A stretch of 64,000 bases of DNA from positions 27,372 through 91,371 of the forward strand of contig NZ_NTGA01000022.1 in assembly GCF_002289575.1 (NCBI RefSeq), given 5' to 3'. The notes under the pieces are model-generated. The model worked only from the letters and a program-made list of their open reading frames with translations. It was not told the DNA's origin and searched no databases. This document shows, in pieces, positions 34,066 to 42,378 of the stretch (within the stretch, counting starts at the first letter, position 1; every line of letters starts with the position of its first letter). The DNA is from Dietzia natronolimnaea. GTDB taxonomy: Bacteria; Actinomycetota; Actinomycetes; Mycobacteriales; Mycobacteriaceae. Position numbers and translations under genes: made by a program.

Positions 34066-35784
34066 ATGTCCGAACGGATAACGCGAGCACTGAGACTCAG
34101 GACGGACCCGGGGATCTTCCTCACGACGGTGGCGGTCATCGTCGCCTTCGTGGTGGTCACGTTCGTGGCGGGGGACTGGGTGGGAGAGGTGTTCGGCGCC
34201 GCCTCGGGATGGATCATGACCAACCTCGGGTGGTTCTACATCGCCGGGGTCTCGATCTTCCTGCTCTTCCTGCTGTGGATCGCGCTGAGCCGGTTCGGCC
34301 ACGTCCGGCTCGGTGCCGACGACGAGGAGCCTGAGCACTCCACGGCGGCCTGGTTCGGCATGCTGTTCGCCGCCGGGATCGGCACCATCCTCATGTTCTG
34401 GGGTGTGGCCGAGCCGATCTCGCACTTCGCGACCCCGCCCCGCGGCGGGGTGGACCCGGGGAGCAGGGAGGCCGCCCAGGAGGCCATGGCCTTCACCCTC
34501 TACCACTTCGGGCTGCACACCTGGACGATCTTCGCGCTGCCCGCCCTGGCCTTCGCCTACTTCATCTACAAGCGCAAGATGCCCCCGCGCGTCAGCTCCA
34601 TTTTCGCGCCCATCCTCGGCAACCGCGTCTACGGACCGATCGGCAAGGCCATCGACGTGGTGGCGCTGGTCGGCACGGTGTTCGGTGTGGCGACCTCCGT
34701 CGGCCTCGGCACCCTCCAGATCAACGCCGGACTCAACGAGCTCTTCGGGATCACCGTGTCGCCGCTGGTGCAGGTGCTCGTCATCGGTGTCGTCACCACG
34801 ATCGCGTGTATCTCGGTCGCGGCCGGGTTGGACAAGGGGATCAAGCGGCTGTCCACCTTCAACATCGCCATGGCCGTCGCGTTGCTCGCCTTCATCGTGA
34901 TCGCCGGTCCCACCCTGTTCCTGCTCAAGGGGACGGTGGAGACCTTCGGTGTGTACGCCTCGACCTTGCCCGAACTGGCGTTCTGGAACAACGTATTCCC
35001 GGCCGACGGTGACCTGGCGACGTGGCAGAACACCTGGACCGTCTTCTACTGGGCGTGGACCATCACGTGGTCGCCGTTCGTCGGCATCTTCATCGCCCGC
35101 ATCAGCCGCGGCCGGACCATCCGCGAGTTCGTCTTCGGTGTACTCGTCCTCCCGGTGGCCTTCTCCATCGTGTGGTTCGGCGTGTTCGGCATGGCCTCGT
35201 TCGACATCGAACTGAACGGGCCCGGCGGACTGGTGGAAGCGGTGGTCGACGACGGTGACATCCCGGGTGCGCTGTTCGCGTTCCTGTCGAACTACCCGCT
35301 GGCGACACTCGTCTCCGGGATCGCAGTGCTGATCGTCGTCATCTTCTTCACCACGTCGGTCGACTCCGCCGCGATGGTCGTGGACATGATGGCCTCGGGC
35401 GAGGACGACACGGTCTCGCCGTCGCCCATTCACCAGCGTGTGATCTGGGGCGTCCTCATGGGTGCTGTCGCCGCGACGCTGCTCGCCGGAACCGGGACGG
35501 GCGGACTCACCGCTCTCCAGGAGGTCATCACCGTCATCGGTCTGCCCTTCTTCGTCATGGGCTTCGTGATGATGTACAGCCTGGTCAAGGGGATCTCCGC
35601 CGATCTGGGCGAACGTACGCCCACGGTGACCAGGCAGTGGGACCGCGCGTACTCGCCCGAGGAGTTCGAGAAGAACGAGACCACACCCTCGCCGGAACCG
35701 ATCGGCCCGCTGCACCGGATCCCGAACGGTGAGGAGGACGACGGCGCGCCGAACCCGCTCGCGCAGTCCACCGACCCCGACTGA
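34066..35784 (+). CDS. BCCT-family betaine/choline/carnitine transporter
   Basis: 572 aa, 12 hydrophobic helices. The helix-3 glycine motif 'AAGIGTILMFWGVAEP' and the substrate-cage segment 'WTVFYWAWTITWSPFVG' in helix 8 are diagnostic. It imports a compatible solute, such as glycine betaine, with sodium for osmotic protection. The short charged N-terminus and a ~60-residue acidic C-terminal tail are present; in BetP-type proteins the C-tail senses potassium/osmotic stress. The ATG at 34066 follows GAGGGAGA. Confidence 0.93.
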   Translation: MSERITRALRLRTDPGIFLTTVAVIVAFVVVTFVAGDWVGEVFGAASGWIMTNLGWFYIAGVSIFLLFLLWIALSRFGHVRLGADDEEPEHSTAAWFGMLFAAGIGTILMFWGVAEPISHFATPPRGGVDPGSREAAQEAMAFTLYHFGLHTWTIFALPALAFAYFIYKRKMPPRVSSIFAPILGNRVYGPIGKAIDVVALVGTVFGVATSVGLGTLQINAGLNELFGITVSPLVQVLVIGVVTTIACISVAAGLDKGIKRLSTFNIAMAVALLAFIVIAGPTLFLLKGTVETFGVYASTLPELAFWNNVFPADGDLATWQNTWTVFYWAWTITWSPFVGIFIARISRGRTIREFVFGVLVLPVAFSIVWFGVFGMASFDIELNGPGGLVEAVVDDGDIPGALFAFLSNYPLATLVSGIAVLIVVIFFTTSVDSAAMVVDMMASGEDDTVSPSPIHQRVIWGVLMGAVAATLLAGTGTGGLTALQEVITVIGLPFFVMGFVMMYSLVKGISADLGERTPTVTRQWDRAYSPEEFEKNETTPSPEPIGPLHRIPNGEEDDGAPNPLAQSTDPD

Positions 35785-35822
35785 GGTAGCTGTCTGTCGC
35801 TGTCTGTGGCTGGGAGTGACTG

Positions 35823-36620
35823 TCAGTGCCCTCTGACGTCGAGCATCGTCATCCCCGCGTGCATCTCCCACACGAGGATCTCGGCACCGTCTGTACAGTC
35901 CGTGCCGGCGGTGACCCGTCGGCCGCCCGTGGCGGTGAGCCGGGCGGCGTCGCCGGTCGACAGCTCTCCGCAGCCCTCCAGGTCGACCGAGCCGACGGGT
36001 ACGTAGAGGTGGAGGTAGGGCGCGTCGGGGAGCTGTACCGACCTGCCCGGCTGCAGGCGCGCCGCGAGTAGCGCGGAGGTGTCGTTCCGGATGCGGATGG
36101 CGGCCCGGTCGGCGTGGGCGCGGAGGCCTCCGGCGACGACGGCGAAGCGGTTCTCGAGCTCGCCGTGTTCGATCTCGCGCTGGTCGTAGCCCGGGTCCCC
36201 GCCCGTGGAGTCGGGGACGACCCACATCTGGACCAGGTGGACCGGCTCGGTGGGCGGATCGGAGTGCTGGATCGATCCGTCGCGCCAGCCGTCATTGCGC
36301 TCGGAGTGCAAAATTCCCGATCCCGCGCTCATCCGCTGCGCGAGCCCGGGGTAGATGATCCCGCTGTGGCCCTCGGAGTCCTGGTGGACGAGAGAACCGG
36401 ACAGGACCCAGGTGATGATCTCCATGTCGCGATGGCCGTGGGTGTCGAACCCGCTGCCCGGCGCGATCCGGTCGTCGTTGTTCACCAGAAGCCGCCCGAA
36501 GTGGGTGTTCATCGGGTCCTGGTGGCGGGCGAAGGAGAACGAGTGGCGCGAGTCCAGCCATCCCCCGCCGGTGTGGGAACGCGTGGACGAGCGATGGATT
36601 CTGACCCCTGGACCGGACAC
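35823..36620 (-). CDS. Pirin-family bicupin protein, copy 1
   Basis: 265 aa, two cupin domains. The N-terminal cupin carries 'GFDTHGHRDMEIITWVLSG' and HSERNDG with the metal-binding His/Glu set. Pirins bind iron and include quercetinase-like and redox-sensing members; function here is not known. The start is a GTG and the region before it lacks a good ribosome-binding site. A second pirin lies at 51132-52145. Convergent with the BCCT gene. Confidence 0.9.
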   Translation of the reverse strand: MSGPGVRIHRSSTRSHTGGGWLDSRHSFSFARHQDPMNTHFGRLLVNNDDRIAPGSGFDTHGHRDMEIITWVLSGSLVHQDSEGHSGIIYPGLAQRMSAGSGILHSERNDGWRDGSIQHSDPPTEPVHLVQMWVVPDSTGGDPGYDQREIEHGELENRFAVVAGGLRAHADRAAIRIRNDTSALLAARLQPGRSVQLPDAPYLHLYVPVGSVDLEGCGELSTGDAARLTATGGRRVTAGTDCTDGAEILVWEMHAGMTMLDVRGH

Positions 36621-36798
36621 GGCACCCCTACCCTTAGCTGATACAACAACAATAGTATCGTGGATCTCGCCCGGGCCGGGCCGGTCGACCAGAACGGTCG
36701 TCCAACATTTTTCGCTGATACGGCTACGGTCTTCCGCGCCCGGGCGTACGGTGACACTCGGCAGTGACCGCAGTCACATCTTTCGCTGGGAGGTTTCG
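36621..36798. promoter_or_regulatory. Intergenic region upstream of the 41-aa gene, with dyad
   Basis: 178 bases. It contains an AT-rich patch near 36645-36660 and a GTGAC-CGCA-GTCAC dyad (36764-36777) just upstream of the small gene. Which of the two divergent genes these serve cannot be told. Confidence 0.45.
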
Positions 36799-36924
36799 AT
36801 GCTGCAGAACGCTCTGGTCGCCACGCTGCGCGTGGGGGTCGCCACGACCAACGAGGTGGCACACCTCGTCGTCGACAACACGCTGGGTCGCTTCCTCGAC
36901 ACCAACCCGGACAAGGTGCGCTGA
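36799..36924 (+). CDS. Small protein, 41 aa, unknown
   Basis: A 41-codon reading frame with an excellent ribosome-binding site (GGGAGG, 5-6 base spacer) and a full stop. The product starts MLQNALVATLRVG and ends TNPDKVR, partly amphipathic with no clear transmembrane helix. I do not recognise it. The strong translation signal, rather than any homology, is the reason for calling it. Confidence 0.55.
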   Translation: MLQNALVATLRVGVATTNEVAHLVVDNTLGRFLDTNPDKVR

Positions 36925-36950
36925 CCCTCGCCGTAGGAACCGCCGTGGGC

Positions 36951-37250
36951 CTACATCCCGTCGGCGGTCCCCTCACTTCCGCCCAGGGCGTGGTCGGGTT
37001 GTTCCGGGGTCTGGTAGATCCGCTTCTGCTCCTCCAGGCCGCGCGAGCCGGTAGTCACGGTCCCGTCCTGGCCGACGCTCTGCCCGTCACCATGACCGTC
37101 ACTGTGCCCACCGCTGCCCGGCGCATCCGGGTCGATGCCGGAGGCGTCCTGCGCGGTCGCCGGATCCGGCACGCTGCCGTCGCCGACCCGTGTGCCGTCG
37201 ATCGTGTTGCCCAGGTCCTCCGGGGTCTCGGGGGATTTCTCTGAACTCAT
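36951..37250 (-). CDS. Small acidic, disordered hypothetical protein
   Basis: 99 aa, rich in Gly, Asp, Ser and Glu with no hydrophobic core or Cys. It looks intrinsically disordered. A GGAGGACCGC ribosome-binding site stands before the ATG at 37250, which supports expression. I do not recognise a family; similar short acidic proteins are common stress-induced genes in actinobacteria, but that is only a resemblance. Confidence 0.6.
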   Translation of the reverse strand: MSSEKSPETPEDLGNTIDGTRVGDGSVPDPATAQDASGIDPDAPGSGGHSDGHGDGQSVGQDGTVTTGSRGLEEQKRIYQTPEQPDHALGGSEGTADGM

Positions 37251-37395
37251 GCGGTCCTCCTGTGGTGGTGCGTGCGGGGTGGTGCGTGCGGGGTGGTGAC
37301 GACCCTAACCGTGAGGAGCCCCGCGTGCCTCCGGTCGTCCGCGGCGGGGACGGCGCCGGACCAACGATCATCCGGGAACGCCTATCCTGGTGCCC

Positions 37396-38283
37396 ATGTC
37401 GGACAATCCCTTCGGTCGGGTCATCACCGCGATGGTGACCCCCATGCACGATGACGGCTCGATCGACTTCGACGGCCTCCAGCGACTCGCGGTCCATCTG
37501 GCTGATCACGGTCACGACGGGCTGCTGGTCAACGGCACGACCGGCGAGTCCGCCACCACCACCGACGAGGAGGACTACGACGCGGTCGCCGCCGTCGTCG
37601 AGGCGGTGGGGGACCGCGTGGCGGTGATGGCCGGGTGCGGCACCAACGACACGGAGCACTCGATCCGCGCGGCCACCGAGATGGTGAAGCGGGGCGCCGA
37701 CACCCTCCTGGTGGTCACGCCGTACTACAACAAGCCCACGCAGCACGGGATCGTCGAGCATTTCCGTATGATCGCCGACGCCGCCGGCCGCCCGGTGATG
37801 GCCTACGACATCCCGGGGCGGACCGGTACCGCGCTTGCCACCGACACGATCCGGCGGTTGGCGGAGATCCCGGAGTTGCGTGCGGTCAAGGACGCCAAGG
37901 GCGATCTCTTCGAGGCCAGCCGGCTCATGGCCGAGACCGACCTGCTGTGGTTCTCCGGAGACGACGTGCTCAACCTCGCGTTCCTCGCGCTGGGGGCCAC
38001 CGGGGTCGTGTCAGTGGTCGGGCATGTGGCCGGAGACGACTACCGGGCCATGATCGACGCCGTGGACGCCGGCGACCTGCCCCGGGCCCGCGAGATCCAC
38101 ACCCGCCTGATCCCGGCCGTCGACGCGATCATGCACACCTCGCAGGGGGCCATCCAGATCAAGGCCGCTCTCAAGATGCAGGGCCTGATCGACTCCGATC
38201 GACTCCGCATGCCCCTGCTCCAGGGCCCGCCTGAGCACCTCGACCGCCTCCGCGCGGGGCTGGCCGCGTCCGGGCTCGCCTGA
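37396..38283 (+). CDS. dapA: 4-hydroxy-tetrahydrodipicolinate synthase DapA
   Basis: 295 aa, TIM-barrel Schiff-base aldolase. It joins pyruvate and aspartate semialdehyde at the first committed step to lysine and diaminopimelate. The GTTGESATT loop, the Tyr of TPYYNKP, the Tyr of MAYDIPGRTGT and the Schiff-base Lys in LRAVKDAKGD are all present. TATCCT ends 7 bases before the ATG at 37396, predicting a leaderless start; a GTG at 37390 is less likely. Paralogues of DapA act on other keto acids, so the exact role is likely rather than certain. Confidence 0.88.
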   Translation: MSDNPFGRVITAMVTPMHDDGSIDFDGLQRLAVHLADHGHDGLLVNGTTGESATTTDEEDYDAVAAVVEAVGDRVAVMAGCGTNDTEHSIRAATEMVKRGADTLLVVTPYYNKPTQHGIVEHFRMIADAAGRPVMAYDIPGRTGTALATDTIRRLAEIPELRAVKDAKGDLFEASRLMAETDLLWFSGDDVLNLAFLALGATGVVSVVGHVAGDDYRAMIDAVDAGDLPRAREIHTRLIPAVDAIMHTSQGAIQIKAALKMQGLIDSDRLRMPLLQGPPEHLDRLRAGLAASGLA

Positions 38284-38288
38284 CCCCA

Positions 38289-38313
38289 CCGCGGGGACCT
38301 GTCCCCACCGCGG
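38289..38313. terminator. Hairpin after dapA
   Basis: GGGGAC (38293-38298) pairs with GTCCCC (38301-38306), extended by flanking CCGCGG elements. It lies between the converging dapA and SDR genes. The very short loop makes the exact structure uncertain. Confidence 0.4.
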
Positions 38314-38338
38314 AGCCCTGCCCCCGCAGCGGAACGGG

Positions 38339-39238
38339 CTACCGGAACGCTGCCATCTCCGAGCACCGCTCCCAGAGCGCCGCGGCGACGGCCCTGTCGT
38401 GGGAGGCGCGGCTCGATCGGACGAGGGCGGGGTGGCCCCTCAGTCCACCGAGGCGATCGGGGCCCACGAACGTCGCGCCCGGCAGGTCCGGCACGGTCGC
38501 GGCGTAGAGCACGGACAGCGCGCCCATCTCCGGGGTCAGGCCGGCCCACGAGATCGAGTTGCCCAACTCGAAGAACCGGTCGGCGGCTGGGCGACCGCTC
38601 TGCCGGAGGAGCTCTGTGGCGGTGTACCCGGGATGCGCGGCCATCGACCGGACCGCACTTCCCTCCCGGTCGAGTCGCCGTTGCCACTCGTAGGCGAGCA
38701 TGATGCAGGCCAGCTTCGAGTTGGCGTAGGCCGCCATGGGTCGGTACCCGCGCAGGTCCATGCTCAGGTCGTCGGGTTCGACACGCCCCCGCAGGTGCGC
38801 GAGTGACCCGAGCCAGACCACGCGATCGGTGACCTGCGGCAGCAGACCCTGGGTGAGTGCATGGTGACCGAGTGCGTTCACGCCGAACTGCATCTCGTGG
38901 CCCTGGACGGTCCGTGAGTGCGGGAGGTTCATGACGCCGGCATTGTTGATCAGGACGTCCACCCGGCCCGCGGTTCCAGCGATGAACTCGTCCACCGAGT
39001 CGAGGTCGGCCAGGTCCAGCTGACGGACCTGCGCCCTGTCCCGGTCCCGGGCCGGCAGCGAGGCCCGGGCGGACTCGGCCTTCTCGAGGTTCCGGCACGC
39101 CATGACCACTCTCGCGCCACGTGCGACGAGGGCCTGCGTGGTGGCCAGGCCGATCCCCGCGTTGGCCCCGGTCACGACGACCGTACGTCCTGTCTGGTCG
39201 GGGATGTCGGAGGCGGACCATCGGGGCGTGCGGCTCAT
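38339..39238 (-). CDS. SDR-family oxidoreductase (retinol dehydrogenase/WW-oxidoreductase-like)
   Basis: 299 aa. NAD(P)-binding TGANAGIG near residue 24, NNAG at ~98, and the active-site YANSK near residue 168 preceded by LGSLAH. The basic residue after beta2 (MACRN) favours NADPH. The extended C-terminus is typical of the protochlorophyllide-reductase-like group, whose actinobacterial members act on unknown lipophilic alcohols or ketones. Monocistronic, convergent with dapA. Confidence 0.88.
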   Translation of the reverse strand: MSRTPRWSASDIPDQTGRTVVVTGANAGIGLATTQALVARGARVVMACRNLEKAESARASLPARDRDRAQVRQLDLADLDSVDEFIAGTAGRVDVLINNAGVMNLPHSRTVQGHEMQFGVNALGHHALTQGLLPQVTDRVVWLGSLAHLRGRVEPDDLSMDLRGYRPMAAYANSKLACIMLAYEWQRRLDREGSAVRSMAAHPGYTATELLRQSGRPAADRFFELGNSISWAGLTPEMGALSVLYAATVPDLPGATFVGPDRLGGLRGHPALVRSSRASHDRAVAAALWERCSEMAAFR

Positions 39239-39399
39239 GTGTGACAGTCAACCAGTCGCGCCTGCGCCGTGGTCCGGCACCCGTGTGGTAACGCGGGGGG
39301 AGACGCCGCGATGTTCTTGTGACACACTCGCGTGAGGCGGGTGGGATCCCACGCGTCACACCCGCCCTTCGTCTTAGACCGAGATCTCGGAGTTCCGCC

Positions 39400-40218
39400 A
39401 TGACGTTCGACCGCCGTACCTTCCTCCGTCGCGCCGGCCTCGGCGCGGCCGGAGCCGGTGCCCTAGCCGCGGGTCTCACCCCTGCGGCCGGTGCCCAGTC
39501 ATCCATTCCCGAACCGCTCGGCGCGCTCCCCGGCGCGGGCGCGGGCGTCCCGATCGGCACCCTGCTCGACTACGCGTCGGGCCCGCCGTCGGCCGCGTCC
39601 GTCCGAGCGGCCGGTCACATGGGCGCGGTGCGGTACTGCTCGAACCGCCGTCCCGGGGCCGAGTGGATGACCGGCAAGCCGCTCCTGCGTCGTGAGGTCG
39701 ACGACTTCCGGGCGCACGGCCTCAACATGGTCTCGTGTTACCAGTTCGGCAGGGAGGCCACCGCCGACTGGAAGGAGGGTGCCGCGGGCGGCGACCGCCA
39801 CGCCCCCATCGGACTCGGTATCCACCGTTCGGCGGGTGGACCCGGCGGCGTGCCCATGTACGTGGCCATCGACGACAACCCCACCCGGTGGCAGTTCGAC
39901 AACCAGATCGCCCCGTACCTCGAGCGGTGGCGCGTCCACCTGCACGGCGCGGGGATGAAGCTCGGCGTGTACGCCAACGCCCCGACCATTGACTGGTGCC
40001 GGCAGCGTGGGCTGGGCCAGTACTTCTGGCAGCACGACTGGGGTTCCGGGGGGCGCCTCAACCCCAGCGCCACGATCCATCAGCTCCCGATCCGCCAGCA
40101 GGTGACGGTCGGGGGCGTGGTCTCGGACCTCAACCGGGTCTACGCGATTGACTACGGCCAGTGGTGGCCGACGGACCCGGCCGCCCTCCTCGGCGCCGCC
40201 CTGGGCAGCGTGGGCTGA
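39400..40218 (+). CDS. Tat-exported DUF1906 (glycoside hydrolase-like) protein
   Basis: 272 aa. The twin-arginine signal RRTFLRRAGLG begins at residue 5, followed by an Ala-rich hydrophobic stretch. The mature part is a DUF1906 TIM-barrel domain like mycobacterial Rv2525c, with 'MGAVRYCSNRRPGAEW', VPMYVAIDDN and KLGVYANA as barrel strands. These proteins resemble glycoside hydrolases and are thought to act on the cell envelope. The ATG at 39400 gives the proper Tat N-terminus. Confidence 0.9.
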   Translation: MTFDRRTFLRRAGLGAAGAGALAAGLTPAAGAQSSIPEPLGALPGAGAGVPIGTLLDYASGPPSAASVRAAGHMGAVRYCSNRRPGAEWMTGKPLLRREVDDFRAHGLNMVSCYQFGREATADWKEGAAGGDRHAPIGLGIHRSAGGPGGVPMYVAIDDNPTRWQFDNQIAPYLERWRVHLHGAGMKLGVYANAPTIDWCRQRGLGQYFWQHDWGSGGRLNPSATIHQLPIRQQVTVGGVVSDLNRVYAIDYGQWWPTDPAALLGAALGSVG

Positions 40219-40221
40219 GTC

Positions 40222-40253
40222 CGCTCGCACCACGGCCCGCTCGCACCACGGCC
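40222..40253 (+). repeat. 16-bp tandem repeat
   Basis: CGCTCGCACCACGGCC occurs twice in tandem (40222-40237, 40238-40253) between the converging DUF1906 and monooxygenase genes. No clear hairpin. Confidence 0.7.
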
Positions 40254-40295
40254 GGTCGCAGCGCACGCCCGGCGGGGGGTCGCCACCCGGTCCGG

Positions 40296-40619
40296 CTAGT
40301 CGACGGTGATCTCGCCCATCGTCCCCCACTGCTCGCCGTCGACCGTCGTGTTGATGATCCGCGGGGTGCGCTGGAGGTACTGCGCGGCGGAGCCGGTGAA
40401 CTCCGTGAAGTGGGACGACCCGACGTGCTCGGCCGGAGCGTCTCCGTCCCGGAACGCCTCGCACAGCATGAAGGTGGTCGGGGCGTCGGGCGAGCGGTAC
40501 CAGTCGAACCACAGGTTGCCGGGTTCGGCCCTGGTGGCCTCGGTGAAGTCCCGGGTGATCTCGAGCCACGAGTCGGCGTACTCGGGCTTGACGTCGAATA
40601 CCACGTTGATGAGCATCAT
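40296..40619 (-). CDS. Antibiotic biosynthesis monooxygenase (ABM)-domain protein
   Basis: 107 aa, one dimeric alpha-beta barrel domain. The pattern 'EATRAEPGNLWFDWYRSPD' and HVGSSHFTEF is typical of YgiN/ABM proteins, which include quinone monooxygenases and heme-degrading enzymes. No heme-binding motif is obvious. Either of two adjacent ATGs can start it; AGGATGGGG lies just upstream. Function unassigned. Confidence 0.85.
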   Translation of the reverse strand: MMLINVVFDVKPEYADSWLEITRDFTEATRAEPGNLWFDWYRSPDAPTTFMLCEAFRDGDAPAEHVGSSHFTEFTGSAAQYLQRTPRIINTTVDGEQWGTMGEITVD

Positions 40620-40737
40620 GACCCCATCCTGCCCGAGCCGGCGGGACCGGTGCGACCGGCGGTGAGTGCCGCGCGCGCTGTGCCGGATCGGCGAGGTGAC
40701 TCGACCAGCAGAGCGGAACGGGCCTACCCTGTACCGG

Positions 40738-41580
40738 GTGACCATCGAGCTGAGCATCGAGAACCCCTGCGTCCCGCAGACGGAGGCCGACGCCTCCGTC
40801 CGCGCGGTCTGGGACCGGTTGTCCGTGGACGCCACTCAGAGTCGCGACGAACCCCTCATCGCCGGCCTGGTCCTGGATCTCGTCGACGGATGCGACGACC
40901 TGGGGGAATCCCTCGCGCGACTCGCGGCCTCGCGGATCGCGACCCCCGAGATCGGCCGGCACGTCCTGGAGAAGGAGATGCGGGCGGTCCTGGTCGACCA
41001 TCCCCACGTGCTGGAGGCGGTCGCTGCCGATCTCGTGGTGAGCTTCGAGCGCAACCCGGCCTACCCCAACTACCTGGTGCCCTACCTGTTCGCCAAGGGT
41101 TTCCTCGGGCTGCAGATCCACCGTGTCGCGCATGAGATGTGGAACTCGGGACGGGTGATGGCGGCCTCGTTCCTCCAGAGTCGGGTCTCCGAGGTCTTCG
41201 CCATGGACATCCACCCGGCCGCGCGCGTGGGTTCCGGGATCCTCGTGGACCACGCCACCGGCATCGTGGTGGGCGAGACCTGCGTGATCGGTGACGGCGT
41301 CTCGATCCTGCAGGGGGTCACGCTCGGGGGGACGGGCAACGAGGACGGCGACCGCCACCCCAAGATCGGCTCGGGGGTGCTGCTGTCGGCCGGGTCCATC
41401 GTGTTGGGCAACGTCCACGTGGGCGACTGCTCGCGGGTGGCCGCCGGATCTGTGGTGCTGGACCAGGTGCCGCCGCACACGACCGTCGCCGGGGTGCCGG
41501 CCAAGGTGGTCCGGCGTCATGCGGATTCGTTGGTCCCCGCCGACCAGATGGACCACGACATCGACCCGGGCGCCGAGTAG
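40738..41580 (+). CDS. cysE: Serine O-acetyltransferase CysE
   Basis: 280 aa, the long SAT form. The helical N-terminal domain (~20-150) is followed by left-handed beta-helix hexapeptide repeats with the catalytic region 'DIHPAARVGSGILVDHATGIVVGE', whose His/Asp pair activates serine, and LGGTGNEDGDRHPKIG. The product, O-acetylserine, goes to cysteine synthesis. TACCCT lies 7 bases before the GTG start, predicting a leaderless transcript. No cysK is next to it, unlike many genomes. Confidence 0.93.
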   Translation: MTIELSIENPCVPQTEADASVRAVWDRLSVDATQSRDEPLIAGLVLDLVDGCDDLGESLARLAASRIATPEIGRHVLEKEMRAVLVDHPHVLEAVAADLVVSFERNPAYPNYLVPYLFAKGFLGLQIHRVAHEMWNSGRVMAASFLQSRVSEVFAMDIHPAARVGSGILVDHATGIVVGETCVIGDGVSILQGVTLGGTGNEDGDRHPKIGSGVLLSAGSIVLGNVHVGDCSRVAAGSVVLDQVPPHTTVAGVPAKVVRRHADSLVPADQMDHDIDPGAE

Positions 41581-41627
41581 GCGTCGCGGTCCACTCGGGC
41601 GAGCGGGATTCGGGCGGAGGGCACTGC

Positions 41628-42320
41628 ATGCGGGTACTCGTGGTCGACGACGAACCGGCGCTCCTCGAGAGCGTCCGGCGTGGGCTCGCCGCCGGGGGAT
41701 GGGCGGTCGAGACGGCCCCGGACGGGGAGGCCGGCCTCGAGAGGGCCTCCGACGGGGACTTCGACGTGGTGGTCCTCGACATCATGATGCCGCGGCGCAG
41801 TGGCTACGAGGTTGTGCGCGAGATGCGCCGCCGCGAGATCTGGACCCCCGTGCTCATGCTCACCGCCAAGGACGGGGAGTACGACGAGGCGGACGCGTTC
41901 GACCTGGGCGCCGACGACTACCTGGTCAAGCCGTTCTCGTTCGTCGTCCTGGAGGCCAGACTCAGGGCGTTGGTCAGGCGAGGGGCCCCCGAGCGGCCCG
42001 TCTCGTTCGTCGCAGGTGACCTCGAGGTCGATCCCGCCGCGCGGGAGGTGCGTCGGGGTTCCGAGCGGATTCCGGTGACGGCGCGGGAGTACGCGGTGCT
42101 GGAGTACCTCATCCGAAACCGGAACCAGGTCGTGTCCAAGGCCCAGATCCTGCGGGCGGTGTGGGACGCCGCGTACGACGGCGACGACAACATCGTGGAG
42201 GTCTACGTGGGGTATCTCCGCCGGAAGATCGACACCCCCTTCGGCACGCGAGCGATCGAGACCGTGCGCGGGCAGGGGTATCGACTGGTGGACAGTGCGG
42301 CGGTGGGGGCCGGGGGCTGA
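41628..42320 (+). CDS. OmpR/PhoB-type response regulator (no adjacent kinase)
   Basis: 230 aa. Receiver domain with acidic pocket DDE, phosphoacceptor D51 and the LVKPF Lys; winged-helix DNA-binding domain from ~125 with the 'YVGYLRRKIDTPFGTRAIET' end. The next gene is on the opposite strand and is not a kinase, so it is an orphan in place. The HisKA kinase at 46781-48214 is the best candidate partner (see findings). A GC hairpin at its stop codon ends the transcript. Confidence 0.93.
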   Translation: MRVLVVDDEPALLESVRRGLAAGGWAVETAPDGEAGLERASDGDFDVVVLDIMMPRRSGYEVVREMRRREIWTPVLMLTAKDGEYDEADAFDLGADDYLVKPFSFVVLEARLRALVRRGAPERPVSFVAGDLEVDPAAREVRRGSERIPVTAREYAVLEYLIRNRNQVVSKAQILRAVWDAAYDGDDNIVEVYVGYLRRKIDTPFGTRAIETVRGQGYRLVDSAAVGAGG

Positions 42321-42335
42321 TCGCCCCCAGCCCCC
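42305..42335 (+). terminator. Hairpin overlapping the response-regulator stop
   Basis: A 13-base arm (42305-42317) pairs with 42323-42335 with one mismatch and a 5-base loop that contains the TGA. The downstream bases repeat CCCCCAG. Lies between convergent genes. Confidence 0.6.
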
Positions 42336-42378
42336 AGCCCCCAGTCCCCGGCTCCCGGTTACCGGCGCTCGGCCCCGG

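Noticed and set aside
33550..36225. Very long open frame on the minus strand (891 codons)
   Set aside because: It lies antisense to the CAP, BCCT and pirin genes, its product is Arg/Gly/Asp low-complexity with no family motifs, and it arises from GC-rich codon bias.
39499..41556. Long open frame on the minus strand (685 codons)
   Set aside because: Antisense to the DUF1906 and cysE genes. The real minus-strand gene within its span (40296-40619) is in another frame.
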